Made by a program: the position numbers and the translations under genes
Notes under the pieces: model-generated
The model's input: the letters and a program-made list of their open reading frames with translations, nothing else
Told to the model about the DNA's origin: nothing
Databases searched by the model: none
Assembly: GCF_030272615.1 (NCBI RefSeq)
Contig: NC_081415.1
Coordinates: forward strand, 379,531,392-379,595,391
Length of the DNA: 64,000 nt
From: Cryptomeria japonica
Taxonomy: Eukaryota; Streptophyta; Pinopsida; Cupressales; Cupressaceae
Direction of reading: 5' to 3'
Part shown: one piece after another, positions 22,467 through 32,309 of the stretch
Layout: each line of letters opens with the position of its first letter
Position numbering within the stretch: position 1 is the first letter of the stretch

Positions 22467-23570
22467 ATGGCACAAAGAGGAACTAGGAATGGTGGAGTGT
22501 GTGGGAATGTAGACCCCATTGTGATGGAGATGTTGCGAGGAATAGCAGCTCGGTTAGAAGCCATGGAGACAGCCCAGAGAAGAGGTCGACATATTGAAGA
22601 TGTAAGCGAAGATGAAGGAGAAGAAGCCTCGGGAAAACAAGTAAACCTACCGGCAGTTGATCTGGATGAACAAAAAAATTTAATGGTTTTGAGTAGGGCG
22701 AACACTAAACCTCATTTCACCCCACTGGAATATGATGGGAAGTTGGATTCGGATGAATTGATAGATTGGATCTCGGAGATAGAGAAGTATTTTGATTTTG
22801 AAAACACTACTGAAGAGAGAGGAAGGTAGAATATGCATGTACCCAATTGAAAGGTCATGCATCTCTTTGGTGGGAGCATTTGCAAGTTGATAGACAAAGA
22901 AAAGGTAAAGAAAATATTTAAGACATGGGATTGGATAATTGCTAAGTTAAAATCAAAGTTTTTCCCAATGAATTATCAAGTGGATTTGTTCTCGAATTAC
23001 ATAACCTGAGATAGAAGGAATCTAGTGTGAAGGACTACATAGAAGTATTTTACAAATTGAACATCAAATTTGAACATGTTGATGATGAATTTGAATAAAT
23101 TGCAAGATATTTGAATATATTACAAATGTATACACAAGATGAATTCAATATGATCAAATTGGAGACTGTTGAAGAGGCTTACCAGTATTCACTAAAGGTT
23201 GAAGAGAAATTGAACAAAAGACATGAGCAGAGACAGAGAGGTAGAGGTGGAAGGTTTACCAGAGGAAGAGGGTATACCAAAGGAAGAGGAACCAATACAA
23301 ATCAGAACAAGAACAAGTGAGCAAATAAGGTAATTCATACTGGAAGGATGATAGAAATTTCTACTGGAGGAGAGAACTAGATGGTTACCGGAATGAGAAC
23401 TTTGGAAAACAAGACAAGAGGACATTTAGAGGAACTTGATCTAAGTGTGGAGGAAAAGGACACTATGCATTTGAATGTAAGAAGACAGAGGCTACCAGAG
23501 GAGAAACAGTGGTGGAAGAAAACCCCACTGGATCAAACAATAAATCGGAAGATGGAGAACTATTGTTGAG
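22467..23570 (+). pseudogene. gypsy gag, broken; zinc-knuckle Cys changed to stop
   Basis: The ATG at 22467 opens MAQRGTRNGGVCGNVDP and runs 120 codons through the capsid start (HFTPLEYDGKLDSDELIDWI). After a frameshift come the capsid motif KGHASLWWEHLQ and the C-terminal RGRGGRFTRGRGYTKGRG. The zinc knuckle at about 23437-23480 reads stop-S-K-C-G-G-K-G-H-Y-A-F-E-C: the first Cys codon is now TGA (23437-23439), while the other three ligands remain. Confidence 0.9.
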
Positions 23571-23580
23571 GATGAGAGCT

Positions 23581-24040
23581 TTGTGTCATAGCGGAGGAGA
23601 TGAAGAACCCTTGCAGAAGAAGAATCTATTCAAGACCAGATGTAAGGTATCAGGTAAGTGTTATAAAGTTGTTATTGATAGTGGTAGTTCAGATAACCTT
23701 GTTTCAGAAGAGATGGTGAATAAGTTAAAATTGGAGAGATTGAAACTCCCTAACCCTTATTAGATAGCATGGATTCAGGATGAACATAAGTTGTTAGTAG
23801 GTGAACACTGTTTGGCAAAATTGAAAATTGGGAATTTTCATGATGAAGTTTTGTGTGATATTATGCCTATGGATATCTGTCATCTTTTGTTGGGTAGACC
23901 TTGGCAGTTTCATAGACAAGAAAGGAAATACATGATGGAAGGAAGAATATATACACTATTGTGGCCAATGCAATGAACCAAACCTTGTTACCTTTGGAGG
24001 AACCTTTGAAGAATGAAGTCTATACAAATGCCAGAATCTA
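23581..24040 (+). pseudogene. gypsy aspartic protease
   Basis: CYKVVIDSGSSDNLVSEEMV contains the retropepsin site D-S-G-S. Downstream, in a second frame after a TAG at about 23761, DEVLCDIMPMDICHLLLGRPWQF matches the protease C-terminal block that ends in the L-L-G-R-P-W motif common in plant gypsy polyproteins. The active-site residues survive; the frame does not. Confidence 0.87.
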
Positions 24041-25020
24041 TTTTGTAGATGGAAGGAAATTCATGGGTGGACTGAGACATGAGAATGTGTGTTTTGGCTT
24101 AATTCCTAAGAAGACTGAGAGACCGGAACTGAAAGGAGAGCACCCAGAAGAGATAAGAGATTTGCTGATAGAATATGAGGACATCATTTTAGATAATGTA
24201 CCTGATGGATTTCCACCTATTAGAAGTATTAGTCATTGCATGGACTTGGTTCCCAGAGCTAGTTTGCCTAACAAAGCCGCACATTAGTTGACACCAGTAG
24301 AGATTGAAGAACTAAATAGACAAGTGTAGGAGTTGTTGAAGAAGAGTTTGATCAAGGAGAGTCTGAGCCCTTGTGCAGTACTAGCAGTATTAGAACCTAA
24401 GAAGATTGGAGAATGGAGGATGTGTACCGATTCAAATGAAATAAACAAGATCATAGTGAAATACCAGTTTCCTTTGCCTAGGATGGATAACATAATGGAT
24501 TGTTTGAGTGGAGAAAAATACTTTACAAAGATAGATTTGAAGAGTGGATATCATCATATTGATATCAGAGAAGGTGATGAGTGGAAGACAACATTTAAGA
24601 CAAATGAAGGATTATATGAATGGTTGGTATTGACTAATGCACCAAGTACTTTCATGAGGCTGATGAATGAGGTATTGAAGAAATTCTTGGGTAAGTTTGT
24701 TATTGTGTATTTGGATGACATTTTGATTTTTGGTAAAACAAAAGAGGAGCATTTGTTGCAGTTAAGACAAGTTCTATAGAGGTTGAGAGAAGTAAAGTTG
24801 TTGATCAATATCAAGAAGTGTACTTTCATGAAGGATGAGTTGGTCTATTTAGGATTTGTGATATCTAAGGTGGTTTGAAGATGGACCCTAAGAAAGTGAA
24901 AGCCATTGGTGAGTGGCCTACACCAGAAAGCATTAGAGAGGTAAGATCATTTCATGGATTGGCTAGTTATTACCGAAAGCTTATCAGAATTTTTAGTTCA
25001 GATTTGTAACCCTATGACTA
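24041..25020 (+). pseudogene. gypsy reverse transcriptase
   Basis: Motifs in order: [80 protein letters not shown], and the catalytic [12 protein letters not shown] at about 24701-24736, all but the first two in one 148-codon frame (24333-24779). A TAG follows at 24777. The connection domain (RSFHGLASYYRK) is in another frame. Copies element RNA into DNA; now inactive. Confidence 0.93.
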
Positions 25021-25530
25021 AGACCATGAGAGGAGATCGGAAGGATTCAAGTGGACCACCAGAGAAAACAAAAATTTTGAATTGTTGAAGCAAAAAGTGA
25101 TTGAGCAGCCTATGTTAGCTTTATCAGATTTTAATAAGGTATTTCAAGTGGATTTTGATGCAAGTGGAACAACAATAGGAGCAGTTTTGAGTCAAGAAGG
25201 GAGAGCAGCAGCCTATTTCAGTGAGAAATTGAATGATGCCCGAAAGAGATATTCAGTGTATGATCAAGAATTTTATGTCATAGTTCAAGCCTTAAAGAAA
25301 TGGAGACACTACTTATTTCCTAAGGAGTTTGTCTTGTATAAAAGTCATCAAGCTTTACAGTATTTCAATAATTAGAGTAAGTTGTATCAGAGACATATGA
25401 GATGGGTAGAATTCTTACAGAGTTACACCTTTGTGTCGAAGCATAGAAGTGGGAAATCTAACAAATTTGTTGATGCATTAAGTAGGAGAAGGAATTTGAT
25501 AACAAAGATGAGAGTGATAGTATTAGATTT
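25021..25530 (+). pseudogene. gypsy RNase H
   Basis: FQVDFDASGTTIGAVLSQEG, YFSEKLNDARKRYSVYDQEF and KKWRHYLFPKEFVLYKSHQA form the gypsy RNase H in one frame (25082-25375). The usual T-D-H before Q-A-L is K-S-H here, so the Asp of that block is lost. The Asp and Glu of the other blocks remain. A TAG ends the frame at about 25373; the tail (MRWVEFLQSYTF, KSNKFVDALSRR) continues open after it. Confidence 0.9.
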
Positions 25531-25537
25531 TTAAGAT

Positions 25538-26782
25538 TTGAAGACCTTGTATGATGAAGACCCGGATTTTGCAGAACCTTGGAAAGCATGTAGAGAAATG
25601 GTTATGGTAGATACGAGCAAATGGTTGGATTATTTCATTCAGGATGGGATGTTATTCAGGGGAGTTCAGTTGTGTGTATCTAAGAGTTCCATGAGGGAGA
25701 ACCTAATAAAAGAAAAGCATAGTGGAGGTTTATCAAGACATTTTGGCATTGAAAAAATAGTTGCATTGGTGAGTGAGCAGTACTTTTGGTGCTGGATTCA
25801 TAAGGATGTTAAGAGATATGTACAGAGTTGTAGATTTTATCAAGTTTTAAAAGGTAGTAGTTAGAATGTGGGATTGTATAAACCTTTGACAGTACTGGTA
25901 AGACCTTAGGAGGATATAAGCATGGATTTTGTACTTGGATTTCCTAAGATACCGAGAGGGAATGATTCTATATTTGTGGTAGTGGATAGATTTTCAAAGA
26001 TGGCTCATTTCATACCTTGTAAGAATATATTAGATGCATTACATGTAGCAAACCTATTTTTCAAGGAAGTGGTGAGATTGCATGGATTACATAAGAGCAT
26101 AGTTTTAGATAGACACACTAAGTTTGTTGGCTATTTTTGGAGAACACTTTGGAAGAAGATGAAGACAAATTTGAAGTTTACTTCTACTTTTCATCCACAG
26201 ACTAATGGATAGACAAAAGTTGTTAACTGGAGTTTGGGAAACTTGTTGAGATGTTTAGTGGGAGATAAAATTGGAAGTTGGGATTTGATCCTTGCACAAG
26301 CCGAGTTTGCCTACAACAATTTAGTGAATAGAACTACCGGAAAAACACCTTTTGAGATTGTTACCGGAGTGCATCCTAGAGGAATAGTAGAATTGAGAGA
26401 CATTAGCAGTAAAGACTAGAAGAGTTCAGAAGATTTTGCAGATCACATGGCATTGCATATTCACGTTAAACTGTATTTGGAAGTCGTGAACAACAAATAT
26501 GAAGAGAAGGAAGATGAGAAGAGGAGACATAAGGAATTTGAAGTTGGAGATGAAGAGATGGTATATTTAAGAAAAAAGAGATTCCTAGTTGGAACTTATA
26601 ATATGTTGCAGATGAAGAAGTTTGGACCCTGTAAGATTTTGAGAAAATTCAGCTCTAGAAATGCATATGAAATGGAGCTAACAGATAGTCTACATATTTC
26701 ACCTATATTCAACATTGCAAATCTTCATGAGTACCATGAACCAAAATTTAGTGAGGACAGTGCTGCAGACCTTGAGAAATAA
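25538..26782 (+). pseudogene. gypsy integrase, catalytic Glu and one zinc ligand lost
   Basis: The N-terminal zinc site reads HSGGLSRHFG ... CRFYQV: both His and one Cys are present, the last Cys is Tyr. The core gives [15 protein letters not shown] (first Asp), [14 protein letters not shown] (second Asp) and HPQTNG-stop-TKVVN, where the catalytic Glu of the family's Q-T-E-V-V-N is Lys. The C-terminal GPF-like region (KKFGPCKILRKFSS, SPIFNIANLHEY) follows. Integrase would be inactive even without the stops. Confidence 0.9.
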
Positions 26783-26960
26783 TTGCCCCAGAAGGAACCA
26801 GGTCAGATTGGAGAGATTTTGGACATTAGGGTTGGGTGTAGTACCCAAAATAGTTAGTGCAAAGAATATCTTGTGAAGTGGAAGAGAAGACCAGTTGAAG
26901 ATTCATCTTGGATTTCTCAAACAGAGGTAAACCGCCTTGGTTTCACTTTGACCCCAAGAA
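26783..26960 (+). pseudogene. gypsy chromodomain
   Basis: In frame with the integrase C-terminus after a TAA at 26780-26782, the sequence reads GEILDIRVGCSTQNS, stop, CKEYLVKWKRRPVEDSSW, ISQTEVNRLGF. The E-Y-L-V-K-W-K...D-S-S-W core is the chromodomain fold seen at the end of plant chromovirus integrases. There it is thought to steer insertion toward particular chromatin marks. Confidence 0.88.
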
Positions 26961-26995
26961 AGTGAGAGGATCACTTTTCATTAACCTTGAATGTT

Positions 26996-27787
26996 TGATG
27001 CAGGAGCATCCCCGGTTCACAACAATCTTGCATCAACCAAAAACATTTTCCTTTATGTTTTGTTTGCAGTTTCAAATTTCTTTTTGTGTGTCCCAATTTT
27101 GGCTCATCGGATCCTATGGAGTTGGATTCTACTTGAATACTTGATCATATTTATTTCTTTCAGACCACATCTCATTTGGATCACTTTCCAGCAAGATATT
27201 GCTACTGATTTCCATGACAATTTCTTGTTATTGGTTGTTCCTTTGTTACCGGTTGCCTGAGACCTATTTTGGTGATCTACCAGAACCCATTTCGAAGCTT
27301 GCAAAGCCTTGAGCATTGATTTCAATGTTCCTTGGCATGTGGTCGACCTCCTTCATTTCATCCTTTGCATTTTCTAGAGGAATCTCTTGGCGGAGGCTGA
27401 CCTTGTTCATTTTGCACGTGAGGTCTTGTTCTTCGGGTTTCGATCCTTTTTGGGCTGATTAGATCCTTTGGATAGATATATATATTTGTAATCATGCTTT
27501 AGAATGCAAAAAAGAAAGAATTCATCAGAGTATTAGATAGATAGACTATGCCTAGAAGATAGATCTTTCAATTCAAGGTCCCAGTTGTGACCTATTCTAC
27601 CAGTCCTGTGTGTCAGTATGTTGTAACCTGGTTGTTACCGGTTGGATGTAAACAAATTCTATACAATAAAAATATCTATTCTTCATTGCCTCCATCATAT
27701 ATGTGTGTTTTCATTGTGTTTACTCTTTCTAACTGGTCCAGAGTGATCTCCTTGAGGTCCCTCCTCACCGAGACTACTACCACCAAG
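26996..27787 (+). repeat. gypsy 3' LTR
   Basis: It starts TGATGCAGGAGCATCCCC and aligns with the 5' LTR throughout, but its last bases are altered (caccgagactactaccacca instead of caccggtgactgcttca). The junction with copia LTR2 is therefore uncertain by a few bases. A purine-rich stretch (aagaaagtgagagga) sits about 20 bases upstream rather than directly adjacent, so the terminal polypurine tract looks decayed. Confidence 0.85.
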
Positions 27788-27866
27788 TTTTCCACATCAA
27801 AATCTTGGTGTTGTGTATTGTGCATTCAAATTTCTTATCTTAGTTATTACTGTAGTTTATTAGATC
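27788..27866 (+). repeat. LTR2, right part, fused to gag by deletion
   Basis: It resumes with 'ttttccacatcaaaatcttggtgttgtg', the continuation of LTR2, and ends 'tagtttattag'. LTR1 continues for another ~85 bases here, including the 'gattcacccccc' block and the primer site. In this copy those and the leader are missing, and the gag start follows at 27871. Confidence 0.85.
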
Positions 27867-27870
27867 CGGG

Positions 27871-28720
27871 ATGGCAGCTCAAGGTGTTATCTTTAAGAAG
27901 GATAGACCAATATTTTATGGGAGTAACTATGCTATATGGAAGGACCGGATGGAAGTTCACTTGAAATGTCTTGGTGAAGATTTTTGGAAGATTACAAAGA
28001 ATGCTTATACTATTCCTTCGAATGGGTCGTCTACTCCTAATGAGGTCAAGGAAGCTAAACATAATATTAGAGCAAAGAAAGCATTTCTTAGTGCCCTCAC
28101 TAATTTGGAGATGAAAAATGTAATGGGACTTCAGACCACACATGAGATCTAGGTGAAGCTTGAGATTCTATATGAAGGTGATAAACGGGTGAAGGTTTCT
28201 AAGTTGCAGAGTTTGAAAGAAAAATATGAGATGTTGAAGATGGGAGATGATGATAACCGTATACTCTTTCATGGCTAAGGTGAATGATATTGTCCTAGGT
28301 ATCAGATGTGCTGGTGGAACCATTGAGGAAGATGAAATTGTTGCTAAGGTGCTCAGATCTTTGCCTATAAACATATGGTTGATGATATTGATGAGATCCG
28401 GAGTGTGACTATAGTGAAAAGAGATATGCTAGTTGGAAAGATTATTTCATTTGAGCTAAGTGAGTTTGGAGAATCACATGGAAAGTGTGAGACTACATTC
28501 AAGCATCTGCATCTGTATCCGGTAAGCAAAAATATGATCCTGATGAGTGCAAAATATTTAAATATGAAAGAGAGAAGAGAGATGGAAGAGCAAGAAAGGG
28601 AGCCGAATGAACTTGAAGCACTGATTGCCTAGAGGAGTCGGTAAGTATGATGGAAAGTTTCCTTTTAAATGTTTCTCTTGTAATAAGATAGGACGTTTTT
28701 CTTCTAGATGCCTGGAGTGA
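27871..28720 (+). pseudogene. array element 2 gag, broken
   Basis: MAAQGVIFKKDRPIFYGSNY starts gag and AIWKDRMEVHLKCLGEDFW follows; the first 93 codons are open until TAG at 28150-28152 replaces a Trp (HEIW in element 1). The zinc knuckle at about 28666-28712 reads CFSCNKIGRFSSRC, with Arg (CGT) at the zinc-binding His position. Frames change several times between. Confidence 0.9.
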
Positions 28721-29351
28721 ATGGCTAAGTATGATAGGCATGATAAGTTTGATAAGCATGATAGAAATGATATATATGAAAGCATGAGAAGTATGAAAAG
28801 TCTTACAAGCCTAACTAGAAGTATAGAAATCAAAAGGACTATTACTATGTTCTTGATGAAGGTATTACATATGAAGAATCAGAAGGAGATGAAGTGGTAT
28901 TTCTTGCCATTATGGAAGATGGACTTGTACCTGTTGACTCCACTAGCTGTACTATTGAGAAGAAGGCTTTAGCTACTAAATTTGAAGAGAAAGATGAACG
29001 GGTAATTGACAGTGGTTGTTCACATCATATGATCGGTGATAAAAGAAAATTTGTGAGTGTGGAAAGATATGATGGTGGAATAGTTAGATTTGGAGATGAC
29101 AAAGTCTGTCTGATTCTTGGGAGAGGTTATATTTCTTTTGATGGTAAGCATAACACTAATGATGTCTTGTATGTTGAAGGTTTGAAGCATAATATTTTGA
29201 GTGTTGGGCAAATGGTTGATAAAGGTTCTGATCTACAATTCAAGGATGGAAAATGCAAGATATTGAATGCCTCTAGTATAGAGATTGTATTTGGAACTAA
29301 GACTAAAGGTAACATTTATTATTTGAATGCTAGTAAGAAAATTTGTTTGTG
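28721..29351 (+). pseudogene. array element 2 protease and GAG-pre-integrase start
   Basis: The 152-codon frame 28894-29352 carries the intact copia protease site VIDSGCSHHMIGDK. RYDGGIVRFGDDKVC, YVEGLKHNILSVGQM and GTKTKGNIYYLNASKKICL follow. This is the best-preserved protease of the array and shows what element 1 has lost. A TGA follows KICL. Confidence 0.88.
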
Positions 29352-30380
29352 AGAGTTGGTTGTGGCATACAAGAATGTGTCATGTAAATTTTGATTCAAT
29401 GATTAAGATCAGTTCTACACATGTTGTTAGAGATTTGCCTAAGATTGTTAAGCTTGGTAATCCGCTATGTAAGGAATGTTTGTTGGGTAAGAAAACAAGG
29501 ATTTCTTTCAAAAGAAAAAAGTATACATTAGATGGACCTATAAATGTTAGAAGTGTGCAGGGTGATAAATATTTTATGCTACTCATTGATAATTATTCTA
29601 GGATGATGTGGGTTGTCTTTTTGAAGGAGAAATCAGAAGCGTTGGACAAGTTCAAGATATTCAAAGCAAAGGTTGAGACCGAGTCTGAATTGAAGGTGAA
29701 GTGTCTGAGATCTGATAGAGATTGAGAATTTTGTTTCGGTGAGTTTACTTCATTATGTGAGAAGCATGGGATTAGAAGACAATTATTTGCTCCTAGAACC
29801 CCTCAGCAGGATGGACTTGTTGAGAGGAAGAACAAAATTGTCTTGGATGCTGCAAGGACTGTGTTGATTGAAGGAAATGTTTCGAAGATCTACTAGAAAG
29901 AAGCTATTAGCATTGCTATTTACACATTCAAAAGAGTTCATATCAAAGGTGATATCGATAAAACCCCTTATGAGCTTTGGTTTGGTCATGTTCCTACTGT
30001 GAGATATTTCAGAGTATTTTGTAGCAAATATTATATCAAGAGAGATGAGGATATAGTAAATTTTTATGCTAGAAGAGATGAATAAATTTTCTTGGGGTAT
30101 TCAACAAAGAGAAAATCCTACCAATGCTACAACAAGAGACTGAGAAAAATAGTGAAGAGTGCAAATGTGAAGGTGGATGAGAACCTTGGAAAAGAGATCA
30201 GAGAATATGGTTATGATGATGGATAGGATATTGTTTTAATGCCTATTCAGACTGAAGAGCCTAAGTAGAATGATCTGGTAGAGACAGTTAATCTGGATGT
30301 TGCTACTGTCGGTGAAGAAGTGTAGGAACTTGATAATCAAAACAATCAGAAAGCTCTGAGGTATGTAAGACTGAATCATT
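29352..30380 (+). pseudogene. array element 2 integrase, first catalytic Asp region deleted
   Basis: WLWHTRMCHVNFDSMIKIS and CKECLLGKKTRISFK give the zinc-binding N-terminus. The expected H-T-D-L-C-G-P block is missing: the frame runs from KKYTLDGPINVR directly, so the first DDE residue is gone through a small deletion. VKCLRSDRD-stop-EF and QQDGLVERKN keep the second Asp and the Glu. TAG at 29894-29896 replaces the same Trp as in element 1 (17697). The C-terminal blocks follow with further stops. Confidence 0.86.
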
Positions 30381-31200
30381 TTAAAAAATAAATTATTCAT
30401 GATAAGAATAAAGTTGTAATGACTAGAAGAAGGTTATCTGCAAAAGAAGTATGCTTGATTTCTAAATTTGAACCTAAATATGTTGTTGAAGCTTGCATAA
30501 ATGAAAATTGGATGAGAGATATGGAAGAACTAGATTAGATTAAAAGAATAATAATTGGGAACTTGTGCCTAGACCTAAAGATAAGAGTGTTATTGGTACT
30601 AAATGGGTATTCAAGAACAAATTGAATGAAGCTGATGAAGTTGTCAGAAATAAAGCTAGACAGGTTTGAAAAGGATATTATCAGAAAGAAGGAATTGATT
30701 ATGAGGAGACCTTTGCTCTTGTGGCCACACTTGAAGTTGTTAGACTATTACTTGCTTATGCTACTTATAAATATTTTAAGGTATATCAGATGGATGTCAA
30801 ATCTACCTTTTTGAATGGTGATCTTGAGGAAGAAGTCTACATTGAGAAACTTGATGGATTTTCACTACCAGATGAAGGAGATATGGTATGTAAGTTGAAG
30901 AAAGCTCTCTATGGACTGAAGCAAGCCCCTAAAGCCTGGTATGCTAGATTGGACAAATATTTGTTAAAATTGGGATTTAGTAAAGGTGTTGCTGACAGTA
31001 ATATGTACCTTAAGATAGAAAATGATAACATCCTGATTGTTTAAGTCTTTATTGATGATATTATCTTTGGAGGTGATGATAACTTGACCATGAAATTGGT
31101 CAGTGATATGCAGAAAGAATTTGAGATGTCTATGATAGGTGAGATGAAATTTTCTTAGGTTTGCAAATTTCATAGACTATAAAAGGTTTATTCATATCTC
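30381..31200 (+). pseudogene. array element 2 reverse transcriptase, broken
   Basis: [72 protein letters not shown] and the catalytic VFIDDIIFGG (about 31045-31074) identify it. A 107-codon frame (30721-31044) ends in a TAA directly before the VFIDD block. Trp residues lost to TAG in element 1 are intact here. Confidence 0.91.
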
Positions 31201-31997
31201 AAACTAAGTATGTGAAGGAATTGCTAAAGAAGTTTGGGTTAGATGACTCCAAACATATTGGAACTCCTATGGTGACTATTTGTAAATTGTCTAAGATTGA
31301 TGAATCTCCTAAAGCTAATAAGAGTTTGTACAAATCTATGGTTGGTCGACTATTATACCTTTAGACTAGGTTGGGCATTATGCATGATGTGTGCATGGTT
31401 GCTAGATATCAAGCTAATATGAAAGAGAGTCATATTAGTGCTATGAAGAGGATATTCAGATACTTGAAAGGAACTATGAATTATGGTTTATGGTATCCGA
31501 GGAATGATGATTTCATGCTATGTGCCTACACTGATGCAGATTGGACTGGTGATGTTGATGATTGGTAGAGCACTTCCGATGGAGAATTATTTTTGGGTAA
31601 GAAGTTGGTTTCATAGGCTTGTAAAAAAGAAGATTCGGTATCCTTATCTACTACTGAAGCTGAGTACATTGCTGCTACTAGTAGTTGCAATCAGATAGTC
31701 TGGATGAAGCAAAAGTTGAAGGATATCAAAGTTTTTTATGATGAGCTTGTTGTTATATACTGTGATAATTCCAGTGCTATTAACATGTCAAATAATCTGA
31801 TGCAACATTCAAAGACTAAGCATGTGTCAATCAAATATCATTACTAGAGAGAGAAAGTCAATGAAGAGAAGGTGAAGCTGGAGTATGTATCTACAAAGGA
31901 ACAAATAGCTAATAATTTCACTAAGCCTTTGCTTATAGATACATTTATCTATTTGAGAGACAAGTTAGGGGTATCCACCCCTCCTAATGAGAACTAA
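31201..31997 (+). pseudogene. array element 2 RNase H, broken
   Basis: ARYQANMKESHISAMKRIF, AYTDADWTGDVDDW-stop, and STTEAEYIAATSSCNQIVW with the catalytic Glu are present in changing frames. EYVSTKEQIANNFTKPLL and LGVSTPPNEN finish the polyprotein at about 31995. It is better conserved than element 1 at the S-T-x-E-A-E-Y block. Confidence 0.88.
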
Positions 31998-32309
31998 ATG
32001 CATTGAGTTGCATCAATCTGATGGACTTCACAGTCTTATCCTTTTATTTGGATTGGTGAGTTGGTGTTGCTCCTCTACTGGAGTAGTTTGTGTTTTGGGG
32101 AGAGAGATTCATGTTTCATATTCTGAGGGAGAGTAAGTTTGGTTTTTTATTTTGAGATCTTTGGAATTGTTGTCAAAGGGGAAGAGAGATCATGTGAAAA
32201 ACTACTTTATATGTCTTGATCTTAGGGGGAGTTTGTTGGAGATATCTTCTTGCTTTGCATTGATTATTTTTCACATTCATATGTTGTCATTAATGCCAAA
32301 GGGGGAGAT
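31998..32309 (+). other. array element 2 3' UTR with polypurine tracts
   Basis: Non-coding sequence with purine runs at about 32096 (gggagagaga), 32178 (aaaggggaagagaga) and 32297-32308 (aaagggggaga), the last adjoining LTR3. The layout matches element 1 and the fragment before LTR2. Confidence 0.8.

Larger units (their letters stand above)
21591..27787 (+). mobile_element. Ty3/gypsy chromovirus nested in copia LTR2
   Basis: 5' LTR (21591-22357), initiator-Met primer site, gag, protease, RT, RNase H, integrase and a C-terminal chromodomain, then 3' LTR (26996 to about 27787). RT before integrase defines Ty3/gypsy; the chromodomain puts it among chromoviruses. It splits a copia LTR whose two parts rejoin when it is removed. 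Two more copies of the same LTR occur in the window (35418-36190 minus, 56835-57627 plus). Coding has many stops and frameshifts. The expected 5-bp duplication (actgg against ccaag) is not recognisable. Confidence 0.93.
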
